A DNA stretch of 7,678 nt from Rhodobacteraceae bacterium UBA2776 (GTDB lineage: Bacteria > Pseudomonadota > Alphaproteobacteria > Rhodobacterales > Rhodobacteraceae). Below are positions 1 to 5,220 of this stretch, piece by piece. Within the stretch, counting starts at the first letter, position 1; each line of letters starts with the position of its first letter. The stretch is taken from assembly GCA_002352425.1 (NCBI GenBank), contig DEIK01000080.1:31097-38774 (forward strand). The letters are read 5' to 3'. Both the position numbers and the translations under genes were made by a program. The notes below the pieces were generated by a model. The model worked only from the letters and a program-made list of their open reading frames with translations, was not told the DNA's origin and searched no databases.

Positions 1-62
1 GTCAGGGTCGAGGTTTTGAAGAAATCCCATTTGGTGTCTTTGGGTACAAGTCTAAGTCTCAT
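1..62 (-). CDS. secF: SecF, protein translocase subunit, N-terminal fragment
   Basis: SecF pairs with SecD as an inner-membrane accessory complex of the SecYEG translocon. It uses the proton gradient to help complete protein export. Only the first 20 codons lie in the window; the rest is beyond base 1. The translated start (MRLRLVPKDTKWDFFK...) matches the basic N-terminal stretch with a WDFF-type motif that precedes the first membrane helix of alphaproteobacterial SecF. The ATG at 62-60 is four bases after the secD stop codon, and an AGAGG Shine-Dalgarno-like sequence nine bases upstream lies inside the last codons of secD, which suggests coupled translation. The position directly after secD supports the name as strongly as the short sequence does. 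Start choice is firm; identity is inferred from 20 residues plus context. Confidence 0.85.
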   Translation of the reverse strand, partial: MRLRLVPKDTKWDFFKTSTL

Positions 63-66
63 GGTC

Positions 67-1728
67 TTATACCTCTATCGTTTTGGGACGGCGGCGTTCA
101 AACCAGATCACAAGGATCAGCCGTGTTACAAAAATCGCCGTAAAGACCGAGGTCATAATCCCCAAGCCAAGCGTCACCGCAAAACCACGCACCGGACCAG
201 AGCCCATAACGAACAAAATGACAGCCGTGATAAACGTGGTGATGTTGGCATCCAAAATCGCGCTCAGCGCCTTTTCATAGCCCAGCTCAATGGCACGGGC
301 CGGACCTTTGGCCGACTTCAGCTCTTCTTTGATGCGCTCAAAGATCAGCACATTGGCGTCCACCGCCATGCCGACCGTCAACACGATCCCGGCAATACCG
401 GGCAATGTCAGCGTGGCACCAATCATCGAAAGCAAACCAAAGATCAGCGCGACATTGATGACCAGGGCGATATCGGCAAATAGGCCAAACAGCCCATAAG
501 ACAGCACCATAAACACCAGCACACCAATCGCCGCGACAATCGCAGCGATTTTACCAGCGTCAATGCTGTCTTGGCCCAGTTCCGGCCCGATGGTGCGCTC
601 CTCAAGGAAATTCATTTCAGCAGGCAAGGCCCCTGCCCGCAGCAGCACGGCCAGTTTGGTCGATTCCTCAACGCTAAAGTTTCCCGTGATGATACCGGAC
701 CCACCCGAAATATGGCTTTGGATGGTCGGGGCCGATATGACCTTGTCATCCAAAACAATCGCAAAAGGTGATCCAATGTTGTCGGCGGTATAATTACCGA
801 ATTTACGCCCACCCGCGGGATTGAAGCGAAAGTTCACCGCAGGTTGGCCGTTTTGATCAAAGGCAGGTTGTGCATCGACCAGTTCCTCACCCGTGACAAC
901 CGGCAATTCCTCGACGATGTAAAACAAACCCTCTTGGTCCAGTGACGGGATCAATTCATTGCGCGCACCCGGCGCGGTTTGTGGATCGCGGGTTTGACCA
1001 ACGACGGGTTTGAACTCCAGCTTGGCGGTCGATCCCAGCAGATCTTTCAACTCTTGCGCCGAACCAAGACCTGGCACCTGAATCAATATCCGGTTGCTGC
1101 CTTGGCGCTGGATGGTTGGCTCGCGGGTGCCGACTTCGTCCACACGGCGGCGGACAATTTCCAGTGAACGTGCGATGGTCAACTCGTCGCTGACCAACTT
1201 TTCCGCCTCGGACAACACCATAGTGATCACATCACCATTGGCGCTGAATTCCAAATCTTTTGACCCAACGCCAGACAGGCTGGTGACCGGTTGGGCCAAG
1301 CCCCGCACCAACTCCAACGCCCGTGGCATGGCCTCGACATTCGCGATACGTAACCGCAATTCGTCTTCGGGCGACTCCAGTCGACGCACCGCACCGATCA
1401 CATCGCGTTCAGCGCGCAACACATCGCGCACCGTCGGCCACATGCCTTTGACACGCCCTTCATAGACATCCGACACCTGAACTTCGGCCAGCAAATGCGC
1501 CCCGCCGCGCAGATCCAGCCCCAGATTAACCAAGCCAGACGGCAAGTAATCCGGCCAAAGCGCCGCGTCAGCCACGCGCGTCGGCGTGCTGCCTTTTTGT
1601 TCGATTTCCACAACAGCGTCGTTGCGGGTCTCAACACGGGTGTAAAACCCGTTGGGCAATGCCATCATCAGGCCAAGCGCAACCAGCCCCCAAATGACGA
1701 TGCGTTTCCAAAGATCAATTTGCAGCAT
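67..1728 (-). CDS. secD: SecD, protein translocase subunit
   Basis: SecD is an inner-membrane RND-type protein that, with SecF, drives late steps of Sec-dependent secretion using the proton-motive force. The 553-residue product is complete. A first membrane helix lies at about residues 9-26. The GLDLRGG motif is at 70-76, at the start of the large periplasmic P1 region. A second periplasmic block ends near the conserved RAGALPA at 364-370. Five further membrane helices lie between about 392 and 542. The signature GMAVDANVLIFERI spans 453-466 and includes Asp457, which matches the membrane Asp implicated in proton transfer in the family. A basic tail (RRRPK) follows the last helix. The length is usual for alphaproteobacteria, somewhat shorter than the roughly 615 residues of E. 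coli. It lies 50 bases after yajC and four bases before secF, so one operon is likely. The ribosome binding site is modest (AGG five bases before ATG, or AGGA eleven before). SecD and SecF are separate here, not fused. Confidence 0.97.
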   Translation of the reverse strand: MLQIDLWKRIVIWGLVALGLMMALPNGFYTRVETRNDAVVEIEQKGSTPTRVADAALWPDYLPSGLVNLGLDLRGGAHLLAEVQVSDVYEGRVKGMWPTVRDVLRAERDVIGAVRRLESPEDELRLRIANVEAMPRALELVRGLAQPVTSLSGVGSKDLEFSANGDVITMVLSEAEKLVSDELTIARSLEIVRRRVDEVGTREPTIQRQGSNRILIQVPGLGSAQELKDLLGSTAKLEFKPVVGQTRDPQTAPGARNELIPSLDQEGLFYIVEELPVVTGEELVDAQPAFDQNGQPAVNFRFNPAGGRKFGNYTADNIGSPFAIVLDDKVISAPTIQSHISGGSGIITGNFSVEESTKLAVLLRAGALPAEMNFLEERTIGPELGQDSIDAGKIAAIVAAIGVLVFMVLSYGLFGLFADIALVINVALIFGLLSMIGATLTLPGIAGIVLTVGMAVDANVLIFERIKEELKSAKGPARAIELGYEKALSAILDANITTFITAVILFVMGSGPVRGFAVTLGLGIMTSVFTAIFVTRLILVIWFERRRPKTIEV

Positions 1729-1778
1729 GTGTGTGCCTGTGTCCTGAATTTAGGGTCGTTTGATAAACGGCGTTGCGC

Positions 1779-2108
1779 TTATTTGTCGTTTGCAGGTTCT
1801 GTTTTGCTCAACACCTGCGAAATGGTCGCCTGAATGACGCGCACTTTGACGCCAGTCGCGATTTCGATCTCGACTTCGCCCGCTTCTTTCACCTTTGTGA
1901 CCTTGCCAACAATACCACCGGCTGTGACCACTTGGTCACCACGGCGCAGCGCCCCGATCATCGCCTGATGTTCTTTCATTTTCTTTTGCTGCGGACGGAT
2001 CAGCAGGAAATACATGATGGCAAAAATCAGGATCAGCGGCAGGAATGAGCCAATGGCGCCCATGCCCCCTGCTCCGGCGGCTTGTGCGTATGCGGGTGTT
2101 ACAAACAT
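1779..2108 (-). CDS. yajC: YajC, preprotein translocase accessory subunit
   Basis: YajC is a small single-span inner-membrane protein that associates with SecDF and the Sec holotranslocon; it is usually not essential. The 109-residue product has a short Ala/Gly-rich N-terminus, a membrane helix at about 19-37, and immediately after it the family motif RPQQKK at 38-43. A small soluble domain begins with GDQVVTAGGIVGKV at 57-70, the usual YajC signature. The start is supported by AAGGA seven bases upstream of ATG. It is the first gene of a yajC-secD-secF cluster and is divergent from serS. The N-terminal Ala-rich part (TPAYAQAAGAGG) resembles that of other alphaproteobacterial YajC proteins. 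Confidence 0.96.
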   Translation of the reverse strand: MFVTPAYAQAAGAGGMGAIGSFLPLILIFAIMYFLLIRPQQKKMKEHQAMIGALRRGDQVVTAGGIVGKVTKVKEAGEVEIEIATGVKVRVIQATISQVLSKTEPANDK

Positions 2109-2284
2109 ATCATCGTCCTTTGTGTTAAATTACAGGCGCATGTCGCCTATAGTGTTGGCGCGCACCCTATATGTGGCCCATTTGCTTGGCAAGACGGGAA
2201 GACCTGCAAATCAAGACTTCAAAGTGCTGCCGATCAATGGCATATGGGGAGCGCAAAGTGACATTCAATCAGGAAGCCAGACAA
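2109..2284. promoter_or_regulatory. Divergent intergenic region between yajC and serS
   Basis: These 176 bases separate two divergent genes and must hold both promoters unless one lies further off. I cannot fix either promoter firmly. For serS, TTGGCA at 2186-2191 followed after 17 bases by AATCAA is a poor sigma-70 match. For yajC, on the minus strand, a TTGCCA lies at the same place with TATAGG-like hexamers downstream (two copies, near 2146-2151 and 2168-2173). A small dyad AGGCG-CATGT-CGCCT lies near the yajC start. The serS frame stays open upstream to 2171, but the extra 38 residues look non-coding, and AGGAAG at 2271-2276 points to the start at 2285. I see no riboswitch or leader hairpin with a U tract. 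Confidence 0.45.
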
Positions 2285-3577
2285 ATGCACGATATTAAAA
2301 CGATCCGCGAAAATCCCGAAGCCTTCGATACCGCTATGGCGCGGCGCGGGTTGTCCGGCATTTCCGCGGCCGTTCTGGCCATTGACACAGCGCGCCGTGG
2401 CGCGATTGCGCGCGCCGAAGCGGCGCTGACGGAACGCAATGCCGCCTCGAAATTGGTCGGGGCCGCCAAAGCCAGCGGCGACGAGGCCGAATTCGAGCGT
2501 TTGCGGGCCTTGGTTGGTGAGAAAAAGGCCGAGATTGCCGCGCTTGAAGACGAGGCCAAAGCCAAAGATGCCGAACTGCGCGACATGTTGATGGGTCTGC
2601 CAAACCTACCCTTTGGCGAGGTGCCGGATGGCGCGGATGAAGACGACAATGTCGAGCTGCACACATGGGGCACGCCGCAAAAACTGGATTTCAACGCCAA
2701 AGAACATTTCGATATCCCCGCCGTTCTGGGCAACATGGATTTTGAGGTCGCCGCCAAATTGTCCGGCTCACGCTTTGTCGTGATGTCAGGCGCCGTCGCC
2801 CGCGTGCATCGTGCTTTGGCCCAGTTCATGCTGGACACCCATATCGACAAACACGATTTGACGGAAACCAACGTGCCCGTTCTGGTGCGCGAAGAAATGA
2901 TGTATGGCACCGGACAGCTGCCGAAGTTTGGCGAGGACAGCTATAAAACCACTGATGGCTGGTGGCTGATTCCCACCGCCGAGGTGCCGCTGACCAATCT
3001 GGTAAACGGCGATGTCATTGACGCGGCCAGCCTGCCCCGCCGCCATGTGGCACACACCCTGTGTTTTCGCAGTGAGGCCGGATCGGCCGGTCGTGATACA
3101 TCAGGCATGCTACGCCAACACCAGTTTGAAAAGGTTGAAATGGTCTCGATATCCCATCCAGATCAATCGCTTGCGGAACACGAGCGCATGACCAAATGCG
3201 CCGAAGCGATTTTGGAAGCTTTGGGCCTTGCCTACCGCACCGTGATCCTTTGCACAGGCGATCTGGGCTTTGGCATGCGCAAAACCCATGACATCGAGGT
3301 CTGGTTGCCGGGTCAAAACGCCTACCGCGAGATCAGCTCGATCTCGGTGGCTGGCGACTTCCAAGCCCGCCGCATGAACGCCCGCTTCAAACCAGAGGGC
3401 GGCGGCAAGCCCGAGTTCTTGCACACCCTGAACGGCTCGGGCCTTGCGGTGGGGCGATGCCTGATTGCGGTGCTTGAAAACGGCCAAAACGCGGATGGAT
3501 CTGTCACCCTACCGGCCGTGTTGCACCCTTATCTGGGTGGCAAAACCACGATCACGCCTGAGGGACAGCTGGCTTAG
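2285..3577 (+). CDS. serS: Seryl-tRNA synthetase, class II
   Basis: SerS activates L-serine with ATP and charges tRNA-Ser (and tRNA-Sec where present) in the cytoplasm. Starting at the ATG at 2285 the protein has 430 residues, equal to the E. coli enzyme; AGGAAG eight bases upstream supports this start over the open extension to 2171. The N-terminus MHDIKTIRENPEAF is typical of the family. Residues of about 28-105 form the long two-helix coiled-coil arm that grips tRNA-Ser, rich in Ala, Glu and Lys. The catalytic core carries TAEVPL at 231-236, motif 2 FRSEAGSAGRDTSG at 261-274, the serine/ATP-site segment GDLGFGMRKTHDIEVW at 325-340, EISSIS at 349-354, and motif 3 NGSGLAVGR at 383-391 with its class II arginine. 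No key residue is missing. It is a single-gene plus-strand unit between two minus-strand blocks. Its last 26 bases overlap the 3' end of the desaturase gene. Confidence 0.98.
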   Translation: MHDIKTIRENPEAFDTAMARRGLSGISAAVLAIDTARRGAIARAEAALTERNAASKLVGAAKASGDEAEFERLRALVGEKKAEIAALEDEAKAKDAELRDMLMGLPNLPFGEVPDGADEDDNVELHTWGTPQKLDFNAKEHFDIPAVLGNMDFEVAAKLSGSRFVVMSGAVARVHRALAQFMLDTHIDKHDLTETNVPVLVREEMMYGTGQLPKFGEDSYKTTDGWWLIPTAEVPLTNLVNGDVIDAASLPRRHVAHTLCFRSEAGSAGRDTSGMLRQHQFEKVEMVSISHPDQSLAEHERMTKCAEAILEALGLAYRTVILCTGDLGFGMRKTHDIEVWLPGQNAYREISSISVAGDFQARRMNARFKPEGGGKPEFLHTLNGSGLAVGRCLIAVLENGQNADGSVTLPAVLHPYLGGKTTITPEGQLA

Positions 3578-4541
3578 CAAACATAGATGGTGCTGGAAAC
3601 GGCACCATCTTTTTGGCGTCCTCGTCCCATAATTTCCAGCGCAAACACCCCAGCCCTTCCACAAACCCGATCTTGCGCGAATTCAGCAAATGCTCAACCG
3701 CACGATAGCAGTCTTGCAGATGATAGCAGGGAATATTGGCGTTCAGATGATGCAGGTCGTGATAGGCGATGTTGGCAGTCAAAAAATTGTAAACCCGTCC
3801 AAAATCCAGAACCGCCGAGGACTGCAAGGCAGCCGTCTCAAACGTGTGGCTCGGCTTGCGATCCCAATACATTTGCTCAAAATTATGTTGTACATAGGGG
3901 ATCATCGCCCCGATGAAACCACCAATAACGATGCATCCTCCCAGCACCCAAAGCGCCGTCGCGCCAAACAACGCATATAACCCCCACAGGTAAAACCCAA
4001 GTGCCACATTGGTGATGACAACATCCCAAACGCCTGTTTTAATGCCATTTTTTGGAAATCTATACTGGATAACATAGACAAAGATCGGACCAATAAAGAA
4101 CAAGATCAGCGGGCTGCGATACAGCCGGTACCCCAACCGTTTCCACAATGGTGCGGCGCGATATTCCGCCAACGTCATGGTGAAAATCTCGCCCGCGTCA
4201 CGATGCGCAAGATCGCCAATATGGGTGTGGTGCTGGTTGTGATTATATTTGGTGGCGTTGTAGGGCGCGAAAGTGAACGGCGCCATCACCCGTCCCGCCA
4301 CATCGTTCAAACGTCGTGTGCGAAAAAACGATCCATGCCCACAATCATGCTGCAACATATAAAGACGGATTGCGGTGAACGCGACGGCGACAGATAGGGG
4401 CAATAGCAAATACCAGATGTCAGCACATCGGATCGCGAGCCAGAGCAACCCGAAGTAGGCCGCCAATGTGCCGATGGTGTTTAAGAGTGCAATTTTATTG
4501 CTGCGCGCCGTATAGCCACGCGATATTTCCCGAACGCTCAT
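3552..4541 (-). CDS. Membrane fatty acid (acyl-lipid type) desaturase
   Basis: This is an integral-membrane di-iron desaturase of the FA_desaturase superfamily, expected to insert a cis double bond into membrane-lipid acyl chains with O2 and an electron donor such as ferredoxin. From the ATG at 4541 it has 329 residues. All three histidine boxes are present: HDCGH at 65-69, HNQHH at 101-105 (with a further His at 107), and HDLHH at 261-265. A QHNFE segment at 218-222 precedes box 3, as in related desaturases. Hydrophobic stretches lie at about 17-37, 43-63, 143-160 and 174-215. An in-frame TTG at 4547 could add two residues, but a weak GAG nine bases upstream favours the ATG. The sequence resembles the omega-6/delta-12-like group (DesA/Des), yet regioselectivity cannot be read from it. 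It converges on serS and lies downstream of a small lipoprotein gene, with its own likely promoter. A distant alternative is a ring hydroxylase or ketolase of the same superfamily. Confidence 0.9.
   Translation of the reverse strand: MSVREISRGYTARSNKIALLNTIGTLAAYFGLLWLAIRCADIWYLLLPLSVAVAFTAIRLYMLQHDCGHGSFFRTRRLNDVAGRVMAPFTFAPYNATKYNHNQHHTHIGDLAHRDAGEIFTMTLAEYRAAPLWKRLGYRLYRSPLILFFIGPIFVYVIQYRFPKNGIKTGVWDVVITNVALGFYLWGLYALFGATALWVLGGCIVIGGFIGAMIPYVQHNFEQMYWDRKPSHTFETAALQSSAVLDFGRVYNFLTANIAYHDLHHLNANIPCYHLQDCYRAVEHLLNSRKIGFVEGLGCLRWKLWDEDAKKMVPFPAPSMFAKPAVPQA
3585..3614 (+). terminator. Intrinsic terminator of serS, inside the desaturase gene
   Basis: A perfect nine-base inverted repeat, AGATGGTGC at 3585-3593 and GCACCATCT at 3602-3610, encloses an eight-base loop and runs directly into a T tract (3610-3614). 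It starts eight bases after the serS stop codon, the expected place for a rho-independent terminator. The T tract is on the plus strand only, so it should act on serS and not on the opposing desaturase transcript. The same bases encode the segment KKMVPFPAPSM near the C-terminus of the desaturase. No hairpin probing or energy calculation was possible. Confidence 0.8.
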
Positions 4542-4563
4542 TGTCAAAATCTCAAGGTGGTCA

Positions 4564-4583
4564 AAAAATCTTAGAAAAATCTT
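4564..4583. repeat. Direct repeat AAAAATCTT with 11-base period
   Basis: Two identical nine-base copies, AAAAATCTT at 4564-4572 and 4575-4583, are spaced 11 bases apart, about one helical turn, across the presumed -10 region of the desaturase gene. The spacing would put both copies on the same DNA face. It may be a regulator site or a chance product of an A-rich stretch. Confidence 0.4.
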
Positions 4584-4599
4584 GGCTTCACTGTGGCAA
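4570..4599 (-). promoter_or_regulatory. Possible sigma-70-type promoter of the desaturase gene
   Basis: On the minus strand TTGCCA (4599-4594, five of six to TTGACA) is followed after 18 bases by TCTAAG (4575-4570, four of six to TATAAT). Transcription would start about 20 bases before the ATG at 4541. The -35 hexamer overlaps the dyad at 4592-4607. This is pattern matching only, in an AT-rich stretch where chance matches are common. Confidence 0.3.
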
Positions 4600-4607
4600 A
4601 TTCCACA
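4592..4607. promoter_or_regulatory. Dyad upstream of the desaturase gene, possible operator
   Basis: TGTGG-CAAATT-CCACA is a 16-base dyad with perfect five-base arms and an AT-rich centre, the layout of a helix-turn-helix dimer site. It lies about 50 bases before the desaturase ATG and overlaps the possible -35 hexamer. The dyad is visible; its function is inferred, and no regulator gene is in the window. Confidence 0.35.
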
Positions 4608-4659
4608 ATGTCTGGCAATACGCTTGTCTGAAAAACCTCATTGCACCAAACGCCCGCAC

Positions 4660-4678
4660 CTCGGGGCTTGTCCCCGAG
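4660..4678. repeat. GC-rich palindrome CTCGGGG-CTTGT-CCCCGAG
   Basis: A perfect seven-base inverted repeat with a five-base loop lies about 40 bases after the lipoprotein stop codon. On the minus strand, the direction of the surrounding genes, no T tract follows directly (next bases GTGCGGGCG), so a standard rho-independent terminator is not well supported. It could stabilise the 3' end of the lipoprotein mRNA or be part of a dispersed intergenic repeat with the neighbouring palindrome. Confidence 0.55.
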
Positions 4679-4688
4679 AGCAATCAGT

Positions 4689-4702
4689 GCCGCGTCAGCG
4701 GC
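4689..4702. repeat. GC-rich palindrome GCCGC-GTCA-GCGGC
   Basis: A perfect five-base inverted repeat with a four-base loop lies 15 bases after the lipoprotein stop codon and 10 bases from the palindrome at 4660-4678. The close pair resembles the two-stem layout of REP-like intergenic elements. Only one copy is in the window, so repetition cannot be tested here. Confidence 0.45.
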
Positions 4703-4717
4703 TCCATTTTCCGGCCC

Positions 4718-5137
4718 TCAGGATCCAAAAGTGGTGTTGGCTTCTTTCAACAGAATCTCGGCCAATGTGTGTTTTACATAGGTAATTGCGCCCTTGCGGG
4801 TAGTGAACGCACTCCAGCTGCCGCCCAAATCCTTGCAAGTCTGCCACTCGGTGGAGGAAAACCCACTGCTCATCGAAACCGAATGCGCCTTGCCACTGCA
4901 AAACGCGGCGATCCCTGCAGTTCGACCAGCAAAAATGGTTTGGACAGCGACACCATCGCCCCGCATTTCACCGGCTGCAATCGTCCCCGGCCCCACTTCA
5001 CCAGCCATAATAAATGGCTTTGGCAATTTAGCTTCCATGACACGGCTCGCTGGGCCTTTGGTGGCAACCGGTTCTGTGGTTTCCACACAACCAGCAAGCA
5101 AAACAGCGGATGACAATACAATAACAAAACGCTTCAT
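4718..5137 (-). CDS. Small putative lipoprotein, unknown function
   Basis: I do not recognise this 139-residue protein. It begins with a lipoprotein signal peptide: MKR, a hydrophobic core at 4-13, and a lipobox LAGC at 14-17, so Cys17 should be lipidated. Residue 18 is Val, not Asp, which by the E. coli +2 rule would fit the outer membrane. The mature part is about 123 residues with Gly/Ala-rich segments (GEVGPGTIAAGEMRGDGVAV at 46-65) and two further cysteines, Cys80 and Cys101, which could form a disulfide in the periplasm. No transmembrane segment follows. AGGGA about eight bases before the ATG supports the start, and an 18-base dyad overlaps that site. It lies 83 bases after der and 176 bases before the desaturase on the same strand. 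The frame stays open for 48 codons beyond the TGA, so the C-terminus may be shortened. It is a real gene by start signal and signal peptide; function is unknown. Confidence 0.8.
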   Translation of the reverse strand: MKRFVIVLSSAVLLAGCVETTEPVATKGPASRVMEAKLPKPFIMAGEVGPGTIAAGEMRGDGVAVQTIFAGRTAGIAAFCSGKAHSVSMSSGFSSTEWQTCKDLGGSWSAFTTRKGAITYVKHTLAEILLKEANTTFGS

Positions 5138-5147
5138 TAATAATTCC

Positions 5148-5165
5148 CTTACTAAAAATAGTAAG
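5148..5165. promoter_or_regulatory. Perfect 18-base dyad at the lipoprotein ribosome binding site
   Basis: CTTACTA-AAAA-TAGTAAG is a perfect seven-base inverted repeat with a four-base spacer. On the minus strand its proximal arm (TAGTAAG) runs into GGAATTATTA and the ATG at 5137, so it shares bases with the AAGGGA Shine-Dalgarno sequence. As DNA it could be an operator over the -10/start region. As RNA it would form a weak AT-rich hairpin that partly hides the ribosome binding site. On the minus strand the loop is TTTT with no T tract after the stem, so it is not a terminator of der. Confidence 0.5.
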
Positions 5166-5187
5166 CCAAGCCTACAGCGGATGCCAG
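5158..5187 (-). promoter_or_regulatory. Possible promoter of the lipoprotein gene
   Basis: On the minus strand CTGGCA (5187-5182, four of six) and TACTAT (5163-5158, four of six) are 18 bases apart, upstream of the lipoprotein ATG. The -10 hexamer would lie inside the dyad at 5148-5165. The match is weak; readthrough from der across the 83-base gap is an equally good explanation of expression. Confidence 0.2.
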
Positions 5188-5220
5188 TGCATAGACAAGG
5201 TCAGGAAATCATGACTTTGA

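Larger units (their letters stand above)
4571..4717 (-). other. Open in-frame continuation of the lipoprotein gene past its TGA stop
   Basis: Directly after the lipoprotein TGA (4720-4718) the same frame stays open for 48 codons to a TAA at 4573-4571. It begins GPENGAADAALIALGDKPRG and later reads VWCNEVFQ. The composition is protein-like, including a WC pair. It could be the lost C-terminal part of a longer ancestral lipoprotein cut by a nonsense change. It could equally be chance: an open run of this length is not rare at this GC, and other frames here are open too, including on the plus strand. The two GC-rich palindromes at 4660-4678 and 4689-4702 lie within it and may be the true reason for the sequence. 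I do not recognise a homologous domain. Confidence 0.25.

Noticed and set aside
1757..1769. Small inverted repeat CGTTT-GAT-AAACG between yajC and secD
   Set aside because: Five-base arms with a three-base loop and no T tract; too weak to call a terminator, and the genes are most likely co-transcribed.
2171..2284. N-terminal extension of 38 residues in frame with serS
   Set aside because: The ATG at 2285 has a good AGGAAG site, gives the standard 430-residue length and the conserved MHDIKTIRENPEAF start; the extension is not like SerS and covers the promoter region.
4660..4678. Rho-independent terminator of the lipoprotein gene
   Set aside because: The stem is strong, but no T tract follows it on the minus strand; it is kept only as a palindrome.
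4679..4705. Seven-codon open frame MEPLTRH after the lipoprotein stop
   Set aside because: Very short, no ribosome binding site of note, and fully explained by the palindrome at 4689-4702.
4466..5113. Long plus-strand open frame of 215 codons across the lipoprotein gene and the adjacent intergenic region
   Set aside because: It lies opposite the lipoprotein gene, which has a lipobox and a ribosome binding site; the plus-strand product has no recognisable domain and no good start signal.
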